From assembly GCA_035292525.1 (NCBI GenBank), contig DATDPZ010000249.1, positions 1-9,527 on the forward strand: DNA of 9,527 bases. Direction: 5' to 3'. Origin of the DNA: VBAS01 sp035292525. Lineage in GTDB: Bacteria > Bacteroidota > Bacteroidia > Chitinophagales > Chitinophagaceae. Under the pieces are notes generated by a model, which worked only from the letters and a program-made list of their open reading frames with translations, did no database searches and was not told where the DNA came from. This document shows, one piece after another, positions 1 through 8,000 of this stretch. Position 1 is the first letter of the stretch, and every line of letters starts with the position of its first letter. Made by a program: the position numbers and the translations under genes.

Positions 1-402
1 GAAGAACAAAATAAGGCAAAAGAATCCGGCGCTTTGACTTTGTTACTAGGCAAAAACAACGTAGTTTATTATTATGAAGGGCAATTGCTTCCGGATGCTT
101 CTAATTTTGAAACAACCACTTTTAAAGGTATCCGCGAAATAATTATTAATAAAAAGAAAGCCGTACAGGATACCCATCAGCATGATTCAAGTTGTGAAGA
201 AATCTGGAAGAAATATAATGGGGATAAAAACTCATGCCGCGACAAAGATCTTGTAATTGTAATAAAACCGGATGACGAGGCCACATTTAAGAACACGGTG
301 GATATCCTTGATGAAATGACCATCAATGAGGTAAAGCGATTTGCCATGGTGGAACTGTTTCCTATAGAAAAGGAGTTGATACAAAAGACTGATGTCAATT
401 AG
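1..402 (+). CDS. exbD: ExbD/TolR-family biopolymer transporter, C-terminal part (5' end outside window)
   Basis: The open frame runs from the first base to TAA at 400–402 (133 codons), so the true start lies upstream; the TTG at 34 is an internal leucine codon, not a convincing start. ExbD proteins form the proton channel of the ExbB–ExbD–TonB complex, which energises TonB-dependent outer-membrane uptake. What remains is the periplasmic C-terminal part. It contains the Bacteroidota-type segment LTLLLGKNN followed by VVYYYEG, a GIREII helix, and a DLVIVIKP strand leading into the helix that ends near ELFPIEKE. The single N-terminal membrane helix expected for the family is not in the window. 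The gene is followed 66 bases later by tonB in the same direction, which supports the assignment and suggests cotranscription. Family assignment is by recognition of these segments. TolR-type function cannot be separated from ExbD on sequence alone, but the tonB neighbour favours ExbD. Confidence 0.85.
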   Translation, partial: EEQNKAKESGALTLLLGKNNVVYYYEGQLLPDASNFETTTFKGIREIIINKKKAVQDTHQHDSSCEEIWKKYNGDKNSCRDKDLVIVIKPDDEATFKNTVDILDEMTINEVKRFAMVELFPIEKELIQKTDVN

Positions 403-468
403 TAAATTATCATTGATTCCCTATGGAATAATTTAATTCTTTATCTCTGAATTTTAAATGATTTTAAA

Positions 469-1296
469 ATGGACGTAAATAAAATATTAACCAGCGATCT
501 TCTTGATCTTTTATTTGAAGATAGAAATAAAGCTTATGGTGCGTATGAATTGCGAAAATCATACAATAAAAGAATGACAATTGCACTGCTTTGTATGGTA
601 GCAGTGGCTTTACTGGGAGTGGGCGGTTCTTTACTGGCTGGTGAATTAAAAAAGAAAGCAGGAAAAATTGAAGCCCGGGAAGTGGTACTTACTGAGATAA
701 AACAGGAGGAAGAAAAGAAAATTGAACCACCACCGCCACCGCCACCAAAACAGGAACCGCCAAAAGTGGAAATGACAAAATTCACCCCACCAAAGATTGT
801 GAAGGATGAAGAAGTAAAGAAAGAGGATATTCCACCAGAACAAGAAAAATTGGAGGACACTAAGATTGCAGTTATCAGCCAGGAAGGAATTAAAGATTTG
901 AACCTGGCGCCGGCGATCATTGATGAAGGGAAAAAAATAATCGAAGAGAAGAAAGAAGATGATGAAAACAAGATTTTTGAAAAAGTAGAAGTGGAAGCTA
1001 GTTTTAAAGGGGGCGAAAGAGAATGGCGTAAATTCCTGGAAAGAAACCTTGATGCAAATACTCCTGTTGATAACGGGGCCCGTGAAGGTTCCTATACAGT
1101 GGTTGTACAGTTTGTAGTTGATAAAGAGGGAAAGATTAGTGATGTAAAAGCCGTTACAAACCATGGGTACGGTATGGAGGAAGAAGCAGTGAAAGTTATC
1201 CGGAAAGGACCAAACTGGGTGCCGGCTGTTCAAAACGGAAGAAATGTAAAAGCTTACAGAAGACAGCCCATTACCTTTGTAGTTTCTGAGGAATAA
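469..1296 (+). CDS. tonB: Energy transducer TonB
   Basis: This 275-aa protein would span the periplasm and pass proton-motive force from ExbB–ExbD to TonB-dependent outer-membrane receptors. The cytoplasmic N-terminus carries the Bacteroidota TonB-type segment FEDRNKAYGAYELR (residues 16–29). One membrane helix follows (about 36–57). Next is a Pro- and charge-rich periplasmic spacer with a run of seven prolines (87–93) and many Lys/Glu residues to about 168. The C-terminal TonB domain occupies about 170–275 and includes YTVVVQFVVDKEGKISDV (209–226) and the W250–V251–P252 and PITF segments typical of the fold. The ATG at 469 was chosen because it places the conserved N-terminal segment correctly; no Shine-Dalgarno sequence is visible, as is usual in this phylum. 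It probably shares a transcript with the upstream exbD-family gene and ends at the intrinsic terminator at 1318–1351. I am confident of the family; the receptor it serves cannot be told. Confidence 0.93.
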   Translation: MDVNKILTSDLLDLLFEDRNKAYGAYELRKSYNKRMTIALLCMVAVALLGVGGSLLAGELKKKAGKIEAREVVLTEIKQEEEKKIEPPPPPPPKQEPPKVEMTKFTPPKIVKDEEVKKEDIPPEQEKLEDTKIAVISQEGIKDLNLAPAIIDEGKKIIEEKKEDDENKIFEKVEVEASFKGGEREWRKFLERNLDANTPVDNGAREGSYTVVVQFVVDKEGKISDVKAVTNHGYGMEEEAVKVIRKGPNWVPAVQNGRNVKAYRRQPITFVVSEE

Positions 1297-1317
1297 TTTC
1301 TATCAATAAATAATAAT

Positions 1318-1351
1318 AAATCCTCCTCAATACAGGGGGATTTTTTCTTTT
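1318..1351 (+). terminator. Intrinsic terminator after tonB
   Basis: The arm at 1318–1327 (AAATCCTCCT) pairs with 1334–1343 (AGGGGGATTT) in a 10-bp stem with a single G·U pair and a six-base loop (CAATAC). The stem leads straight into a T tract at 1341–1346, then C and more T. It starts 22 bases after the tonB stop codon and separates the exbD–tonB unit from mnmE. This is seen directly in the sequence; termination itself is inferred. Confidence 0.88.
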
Positions 1352-1360
1352 GTCTAAAGG

Positions 1361-1379
1361 ACTCCTTTGGAGTTGACTT
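1361..1379 (+). promoter_or_regulatory. mnmE ribosome-binding site inside a small hairpin
   Basis: GGAG at 1369–1372 lies seven bases before the ATG at 1380 and is the clearest Shine-Dalgarno-like sequence in the window. It also forms the 3' arm of a five-pair hairpin, ACTCC (1361–1365), loop TTT, GGAGT (1369–1373). The same ACTCC stretch lies within a DNA dyad, AAAGGA-C-TCCTTT (1356–1368). The pairing is seen directly; any effect on translation is inference and may be slight, since the stem is short. Confidence 0.4.
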
Positions 1380-2765
1380 ATGAATGGTAAACTTTCCGGT
1401 TGGGATGATACAATTGTTGCTCTGGCTACAGCGCCGGGTGTAGCTGCAATCGGGGTTATCAGGTTAAGTGGGGAAAAAGCGATTCAAATTGCCAATGCAT
1501 TGTTTCCTTCTAAAGATCTGTTGAAGGAGAATTCTCATACACTTCATGTAGGGTTACTTAAAGATGAAGATCATTTGCTGGATGAAGTGGTAGTATCATT
1601 ATTTAAAAATCCTAAAAGTTATACTGGTGAAGATATCGTTGAGATCGGTGCACACGGTTCATCCTTCATACATCAGCAGATTATTGATGCGTGTATAAAA
1701 AGAGGAGCCAGGCTAGCCAGGCCGGGGGAATTTACACAAAGGGCTTTCTTAAAAGGTAAATTAGATCTTATACAGGCAGAAGCTGTAGCAGATCTTATTG
1801 CTTCAAACACTGCTGCATCACATCATACAGCATTAAAAAATATTCGAGGCGGGTTTTCTGACAAATTAAAAGAACTCAGAGTGCAAATGATAACATTTTC
1901 TGCATTAATAGAACTGGAACTTGATTTCAGCCAGGAAGATGTAGAGTTTGCTGATCGTACAAAATTCTATGATTTGATAAATCAATTAACCCAATTAACT
2001 GATAAACTAATAAACTCATTTCAATTAGGTAATGTCATCAAGAATGGTGTTTCAGTAGCTATAGTTGGAAAACCAAATGCCGGCAAATCAACTCTTCTCA
2101 ACTCTTTGTTGAATGAGAACCGTGCTATTGTAAGTGAAATAGCTGGTACTACCAGAGATACGATTGAAGAAGTGATCAATATTGATGGTATACTGTTTCG
2201 GTTGATAGATACGGCTGGTATCAGGGAACACAGTACAGACAGTATTGAAAAAATTGGCATTGAAAGAAGTTTGGAAAAAATTAAAACTGCGGATATCGTA
2301 CTTTATATGTTTGATAGCGGCTCGGAATCAATCGAAGATTTGAAAACTCTTGTCGCCAGTTTCAAAAAGGAAGGAATAAAATTTCTGATGGTAGCCAATA
2401 AAATTGACCGGGAAGTTGAGGCTGAAGTAAAAGAAAAATATTTTTCTGTAGAAAATGTAGTTTTTATTTCTGCAAAAGAAAATCGTCATACGGAGATTTT
2501 GAAGGGAAGGATGGTTGACCTTGTTCTTGCAGGGAAGCTAAATACTGAAAATATTGTAGTAACCAATGCCCGTCATTTTCATGCTTTAAAGGAAGTTCAA
2601 AAATCACTAAATGATATTTATGAAGGCTTGGAAAATAAACTACCTGGGGATCTGCTGGCATTAGATATCCGCCGTTGTCTGCATTACCTTGGAGAAATTA
2701 CCGGAGAGATTACTAACGAAGATCAACTGGATTATATTTTCAGCAAGTTCTGTATCGGAAAGTAA
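1380..2765 (+). CDS. mnmE: tRNA uridine-5-carboxymethylaminomethyl(34) synthesis GTPase MnmE
   Basis: MnmE (TrmE), with MnmG, installs the (carboxymethyl)aminomethyl group on wobble uridine 34 of certain tRNAs, using GTP hydrolysis and a folate-derived one-carbon unit. The 461-aa length is normal for the family. The N-terminal tetrahydrofolate-binding domain starts DDTIVALATAPG (9–20) and has GVIRLSG (25–31) and RPGEFTQRAFLKGKLDL (104–120). The G domain has the P-loop GKPNAGKS (220–227), the G2 loop GTTRDT (246–251), G3 DTAG (267–270), G4 NKID (330–333) and a G5-like SAK (354–356). The C-terminus ends with the invariant CIGK (458–461), whose Cys is important for tRNA modification in the family. 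The ATG at 1380 has a GGAG motif seven bases upstream and gives the standard N-terminus. It lies between the tonB terminator and the cyclase–TIR gene and is a housekeeping gene with no evident functional link to either neighbour. Nothing appears broken or missing. Confidence 0.98.
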   Translation: MNGKLSGWDDTIVALATAPGVAAIGVIRLSGEKAIQIANALFPSKDLLKENSHTLHVGLLKDEDHLLDEVVVSLFKNPKSYTGEDIVEIGAHGSSFIHQQIIDACIKRGARLARPGEFTQRAFLKGKLDLIQAEAVADLIASNTAASHHTALKNIRGGFSDKLKELRVQMITFSALIELELDFSQEDVEFADRTKFYDLINQLTQLTDKLINSFQLGNVIKNGVSVAIVGKPNAGKSTLLNSLLNENRAIVSEIAGTTRDTIEEVINIDGILFRLIDTAGIREHSTDSIEKIGIERSLEKIKTADIVLYMFDSGSESIEDLKTLVASFKKEGIKFLMVANKIDREVEAEVKEKYFSVENVVFISAKENRHTEILKGRMVDLVLAGKLNTENIVVTNARHFHALKEVQKSLNDIYEGLENKLPGDLLALDIRRCLHYLGEITGEITNEDQLDYIFSKFCIGK

Positions 2766-2838
2766 GAGTTATAAGTTTTTCCGCTTTAATCTTTTTGATC
2801 AATAATAAGGGAGTAGCACTTTTGAATTTTCATTCATT

Positions 2839-2901
2839 TTTCCCTGACAATTGTTAAATAAATTTTTCCGTGAATTGAATATTTATTATTAATTTCCCTG
2901 A
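2839..2901 (+). repeat. Three degenerate direct repeats, TTTCC(C/G)TGA, before the cyclase–TIR gene
   Basis: TTTCCCTGA (2839–2847), TTTCCGTGA (2865–2873) and TTTCCCTGA (2893–2901) recur at start-to-start spacings of 26 and 28 bases. Copies 1 and 2 extend left to ATTTTTCC and share AATTG just downstream, so the unit is a degenerate tandem repeat of about 26–30 bases. Copy 3 ends on the base before the ATG at 2902. The copies sit in the 136-base gap after mnmE (2766–2901), the only place where a promoter for the downstream cluster could lie outside coding sequence. I could not place a convincing Bacteroidota-type promoter (TTG near -33 with TAnnTTTG near -7) or a terminator for mnmE in this gap. 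The copies could be operator sites or simply a slippage product of AT-rich DNA. Confidence 0.5.
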
Positions 2902-5031
2902 ATGTTACAAACCCGCCAACTAGCCGCCATCATGTTTACCGATATTGTTGGATACACAGCAATGATGGGTAAAGATGAACAAAAAGCTTTTGAACTGCTA
3001 CGCAAAAACAGGGAAATACAAAAACCCATCATTGAAGAATTTGGCGGACAGTGGATCAAGGAATTGGGCGATGGTGTTTTGGCAAGTTTTTCTGCCGCCA
3101 GTAATGCAGTTTATGCCGCCATTAAAATTCAGGAAGCTTGTTTTAATTCAAAAGCTTTTGAATTGCGGATTGGTATTCACCAGGGCGAAGTGGTTTTTGA
3201 AAACAACGATATTTTTGGCGATGCCGTCAATATTGCTTCCCGCCTGCAGGTATTGGCTCCACCGGCTGGTATTTATGTTTCTGAATCTGTTTACAGGAAC
3301 CTGGCAAATAAAAGCGATATCAGGGCTGAATTTTTAAGAGTCGAAAACCTTAAAAATGTAAATGAACCCATTCAGGTCTATAAAATATTTTCAGCCGGAA
3401 ATGAAGTAAATGAAATTAACAGCAAAAGACTAATTAACTCTTCCATCATCCCGTCTTTTGATTATGATGTGCATATCAGTTACAGGTATCATGACAATAA
3501 TTACGATGGATGGGTAACTGAATTTGTTGAAAAACTCAACCAGGAATTAAGCGCTACATTAAAAGACAAGCTTACCATCTTTTTTGACAAAAATCCTGAA
3601 GATAAAAGAGTAGGATTTGAAAATGCAGACGGATCCACTTCTCCCAAAATAAATTCATTGATTTTTATTCCGGTTATATCTCAAACATATTGTGATGAAA
3701 ATTCTCCGGTTTGGAAAAATGAGTTCAGGGTTTTTAAGGAAGAAATAAAAAAAGATCAGTTAGGCAGTACTATAAAATTACCCAATGGCAATATCACATC
3801 ACGGGTGATCCCCATTAAAATTCATGAAATTGATACCGCAGATGTTAAATTACTGGAGTCTGAACTATCCGGAGGGTTAAGATCTATTGATTTTATATAC
3901 CGGGAACAGGGAGTTAACCGTCCTTTGCATCCAACAGACGATGATAAGCATGACAGCTCACAAAGGCCCATGTACCGGAACCAGATCAATAAACTGGCGA
4001 ATGCGATAAAAGAAATAATTTCTGGTATCAAACTCAGCCAGCAAGGCAGCAGTCCGGCTGTTTCTGAAACTTATCAGCCAACTGCCCGTCAAATTGTTCC
4101 CAATGTTACTGCAAAATCAATATCTGCAGCTATAAAAGTCCAGGTGATCGATCGCCAGCGACCAAATATTTACCTGGCCTGGACCTCCAATGATCTTAAA
4201 GAAAGCCGGGAAGAAATGGCCATCATACTTCAAAAGGCCGGTTTTAATGTTTTACCAACAGTTGACTGCCCGGCGGAAGATGAGACATTTAAAGAAAAAG
4301 TAAATGAGGATTTAAAAAAATGTATTTGTTCCCTGCATATGTTAAGCGGAGAATTTGGCAGACGTTTCGAATCAGATGAAGAAATATCATTCCCGCAATT
4401 CCAGTTTCTGGAAGCAAAAAATCAAATTGCTTCATCAGGATCTGATTTTAATGTATTTGTTTGGCAATTGCCGGAAAGCAATGTATCTGCAAAACCGGCT
4501 CAACAGAACTTTATTAAATATATCCGAAACAATATTACCCGGAACATGATGTTCTCCAACAGCCATGGACCGATGCAGCTGGTGGATGATATGCGGGTGG
4601 TGATGATGAAACAGGATGCAACTGTATATGATTCTAAAGACACGGATATATTTTTTATTTTTAATCAGCAGGATGAACAGGAAGCTATGGTTATTGTGGA
4701 TGAATTGAGTTTAGAGTTTCCGGTTGAAACCATGAATATTCTGCCCGAAGGCGAAGACTCTTACCGGGAAATGTCATCACAACAGATTCCAAAAAGTAAA
4801 TTAGCCGTAGTGTATTTTAAATATGCAGCAGACTGGGCACTTCCATTCATCAAACAGATATGGAAACAAGTAGGCGGTGCTTCTTCTCCAACCCCTATGT
4901 TCCTGGTTGGCGAAGACAATCCCCAAAGTAACCTGGCCCGTAATTTTAAAGCGCCTCGTGTTACATCTACAATAGTTCCTAAAGAAACCATACCCATGGA
5001 AGTAAAAAAAGAGTACAGCAAATTAAATTAA
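2902..5031 (+). CDS. Class III adenylate cyclase fused to a TIR domain and two TIR-like domains
   Basis: This 709-aa protein has no signal peptide or membrane helix and should be cytoplasmic. Residues 5–163 form a class III cyclase catalytic domain. The metal-binding aspartates are D14 (FTDIVGYT) and D57 (ELGDG). K53 and D103 sit where adenine-selecting residues lie, and N110 and R114 (GDAVNIASRL) match the transition-state residues, so cAMP synthesis from ATP is predicted. Residues 186–375 form a canonical TIR domain (DYDVHISYR at 187–195). E274, after W271, is in the position of the catalytic Glu of NAD-cleaving TIRs. Residues 420–525 (NIYLAWTSND) and 580–690 (TDIFFIFNQQDE) look like two more divergent TIR-like folds. 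The third shows no Glu near W645 and is probably a binding or adaptor domain. The ATG at 2902 is needed for the first cyclase strand; the next Met (residue 11) would remove it. There is no Shine-Dalgarno sequence. The STAND gene follows after 18 bases, so the two are probably cotranscribed. Cyclase and first TIR are secure; domain boundaries of the last two are estimates. Confidence 0.9.
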   Translation: MLQTRQLAAIMFTDIVGYTAMMGKDEQKAFELLRKNREIQKPIIEEFGGQWIKELGDGVLASFSAASNAVYAAIKIQEACFNSKAFELRIGIHQGEVVFENNDIFGDAVNIASRLQVLAPPAGIYVSESVYRNLANKSDIRAEFLRVENLKNVNEPIQVYKIFSAGNEVNEINSKRLINSSIIPSFDYDVHISYRYHDNNYDGWVTEFVEKLNQELSATLKDKLTIFFDKNPEDKRVGFENADGSTSPKINSLIFIPVISQTYCDENSPVWKNEFRVFKEEIKKDQLGSTIKLPNGNITSRVIPIKIHEIDTADVKLLESELSGGLRSIDFIYREQGVNRPLHPTDDDKHDSSQRPMYRNQINKLANAIKEIISGIKLSQQGSSPAVSETYQPTARQIVPNVTAKSISAAIKVQVIDRQRPNIYLAWTSNDLKESREEMAIILQKAGFNVLPTVDCPAEDETFKEKVNEDLKKCICSLHMLSGEFGRRFESDEEISFPQFQFLEAKNQIASSGSDFNVFVWQLPESNVSAKPAQQNFIKYIRNNITRNMMFSNSHGPMQLVDDMRVVMMKQDATVYDSKDTDIFFIFNQQDEQEAMVIVDELSLEFPVETMNILPEGEDSYREMSSQQIPKSKLAVVYFKYAADWALPFIKQIWKQVGGASSPTPMFLVGEDNPQSNLARNFKAPRVTSTIVPKETIPMEVKKEYSKLN

Positions 5032-5049
5032 AAAGAGTAATCCACCATC

Positions 5050-8000
5050 ATGTTCGAAGCAGATCAAATTTGTCCTTATACAGGATTGAGATCCTTTACT
5101 GAAGATGAATCACTTTATTTTAAAGGGAGGGAGGATGATATTGACCAGGCCACGCAACAACTGCAGCGAAATAAATTTTTAATGCTTACGGGTGCATCAG
5201 GTGATGGAAAATCTTCTTTGATATATGCCGGTATTATTCCCAATGCAAGAGCAGGTTTTTTAAAATCCAAATATACACAATGGTGTGTGGCAGACTTCAG
5301 GCCCGAACGAACACCATTCCAGAATTTATGTAAGTCAATTGCCAAACAACTGGGAATTGCCAATACGCATTCTGTTCAGTCAGAATTGAGTCATGGCTTC
5401 TCTGCCATTATAGATCTGTATAAAAATTCAAAACGGCATATTGATATTAATTCTATTGCCTGGCAGTCGGCAGATGATGCCGGGAAAGCCAAACTGAAAC
5501 GTGAAGCCGCTAACCTTATTATTCTTGTAGATCAGTTTGAGGAATTTTTTACCAACCCGGAAAATTATCACAAGGGAGTGCCTTCGGTTGATGCCAATCT
5601 TGTTTTGAATCTATTACTGGAAACTGCCCGTATTGCATTGGATGATGTTCTGCCTGTATATATTGTATTCACCATGCGGTCAGATTATATCGGGCAATGC
5701 GCAGCTTTTCGTGGTCTTCCTGAATATATAGGCTTCTCCCAGTTTTTTGTACCAAGACTTAACCGTACTCAGTTGCAACAGGTAATTGAAGAACCTGCCG
5801 TTTTAAGCGGCAACCGTATTACAAGGCGATTAACAGAACGGCTGATCCATGATTTAACTGAAGGGGTAGATCAGCTACCCATCGTGCAACATGCCCTTAA
5901 CCAGATTTGGCATGCTGCAGATAATGGAAAAGAAGAAATGGATCTGATACATTATGCGATGGTGGGCGGGATGCCGGTGAATGAATTGCCTGATGAACAG
6001 GTTGACAGATATAAAAAATGGTTTGAAGGCCTGTCTCCTGATATCAAAGCTTGTTATCATAAACCTGACTTGCAGAATGTGCTGGATACGCATACAAATA
6101 AACTCTATGAACAGTCCGAAGAGTATTATGCAAAGAAAACCGGTTTAAATATTTCAGATGAAGATGCAAAAACAATTATAAAAACAACTTTCACTTGTCT
6201 GACAAAAATTGATCAGAGCCGTGCAGTAAGAAACCGGATGACGCTCAAAGAGATTACAAATATTATAGGCAGACCTGAATTCGGAACCAAAGAAGTTGGC
6301 GCCGTACTGAATATTTTCAGAGAGCCGGGTAATACATTTATCCGTCCATTCATTTTGGATGATACCGAAAGCCAAACGCTCAGCAATAAGGATGTATTGG
6401 ATATTACCCACGAAAGCTTAATACGTAACTGGGAATACCTGGAGCAATGGGCCAAGGAGGAATTTGATAATTATACCATTTCATTGGACTTTGAACAACA
6501 GCTGAACCGCTGGGTGGAAAGCGGTAAGTCAAAAGATTTTTTATTACCTATAGGGCCTCTTACCTATTTTGAAAACTGGTTTAAGACTACTAAACCCAAT
6601 GCACATTGGATTGCCCGTTACCTGCCGGAGGAAATAGAACAGGATAAAAAACTTTCAAATGCAAAACAGGTATTGAGTAATGCGCAGGAGTTCCTGGCCC
6701 AAAGTGCAAAAAAACATGCGGTAACCCGGACAATAATGCGTTATGGCGCCAAGCGAATTGCTGCGGCACTGGGCATTATTGCAGTAATTATTCTGAGTTC
6801 ATTTGGTATCAGGGATTATATCCGTAAGCAAAATGACTCTGTACTTAAATCTATTAAAGAGCAGACATTTGAACTTGCCAATGTACCCAAACTAAGCCCG
6901 GAGTTTCCCATTCCTGTAATTACCGAACAACTCATATTGGGTAACCTGACCATACCGGAAGTAATTGATGCGGTAAAAGAACCCGGGCAAAAAATAAAAA
7001 TAGCTACCGGAATAGCCACCCAATTGATAATGCAGGGCCGGTATGAACCGAAGATTGAAATTTTACAAAGCCTGACTATAGCTGATAGTTTGCTGGGGCA
7101 ACTTGCTATCACTAACAATATTCGTGAACTTTCTGAAAAGCTAAAATTGATTCATGATTTTTCAGTAACTGCGGGGCTTGCTTATTTTTTCAACCAGGAT
7201 GAATCACTAAAATCATTTGTTACAAACAATGCAAAACGTTCTGGCAAATGGGCTATGCATATTTTTAATGAACAGCCGGAAAGTTTTACTGAAATACAAA
7301 ATTTAAGCCTGGCACTCGATAATGGTATTAATCATAAAGTATTTTCTCCGGATGAAATCATCCAATTGTTGGGAATTATTTCTCCGTTTGAAAATAAGAA
7401 AAGATCTTCTTGGCTCGAAAAAAATTACCAGCGGGATAAGTTATTAGTCCGGGGAAGCCAGAATTATGGTCCGCGGTTTAATGGGCTTTACCAGGACCTG
7501 GCATATTTATATGCAGCGGCAGGCAGAACTGAAATGGTGTTGCAGTGTATGGACACTTTATTACAGTACCAGGCCGGATTTTTCCAAAACGATCTTGCAA
7601 CACATATAGAAAATGCCTCCCAGATAGCTGCCGTGTTTTATATTTATGAAAATACTGACAAGCTTGATGAATTTGTTCAAGGCTATTGTACCCGGAAAAA
7701 TATACAGTCAACAGAATTTTACAACAGGTTGGTTTCATGGTCAGTGATTAATTCCTCAAACACCAATTTTTATTCGGGAGCCGGGGGCCAGGTATTTTCT
7801 AATCAAAATTTAGAGTTTGCCAGCGATAGCATGCTTTCTTTCTTCTTTACAAAACTCAAAGATGAGATTTTAAAAATAAATGACACCGATGAACGAAACT
7901 TTAACCTTGCTGTTATCAACAAAAATGAGGGCATTTTTCTTGCTTACCGGAAAGCGATGCGGGGTAGTAGTGCAGAATTCGGAACAGATCAGCTGTTTAA

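Noticed and set aside
458..478. Six-codon upstream frame overlapping the tonB start (ATG at 458, TAA at 476–478)
   Set aside because: It lies in a near-duplicate AT-rich stretch (ATTTTAAATG then ATTTTAAAATG) with no ribosome-binding site; such tiny frames are expected by chance.
646..1233. Long reverse-strand open frame (195 codons) opposite tonB, and a second one at 534–971
   Set aside because: They are antisense shadows of the Lys/Glu/Pro-rich tonB spacer; the products are low-complexity Phe/Ser-rich strings with no domain pattern, and tonB itself is certain.
2766..2838. Possible terminator after mnmE and promoter for the cyclase–TIR gene
   Set aside because: The only pairing seen (AGGGA near 2807 with TCCCT near 2841) is five bases with a long loop, and no spaced TTG/TAnnTTTG pair could be placed with confidence.
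2975..3337. Overlapping + strand open frame of 120 codons inside the cyclase domain
   Set aside because: It is out of frame with a domain whose catalytic residues are all intact, has no recognisable features, and is a shadow.
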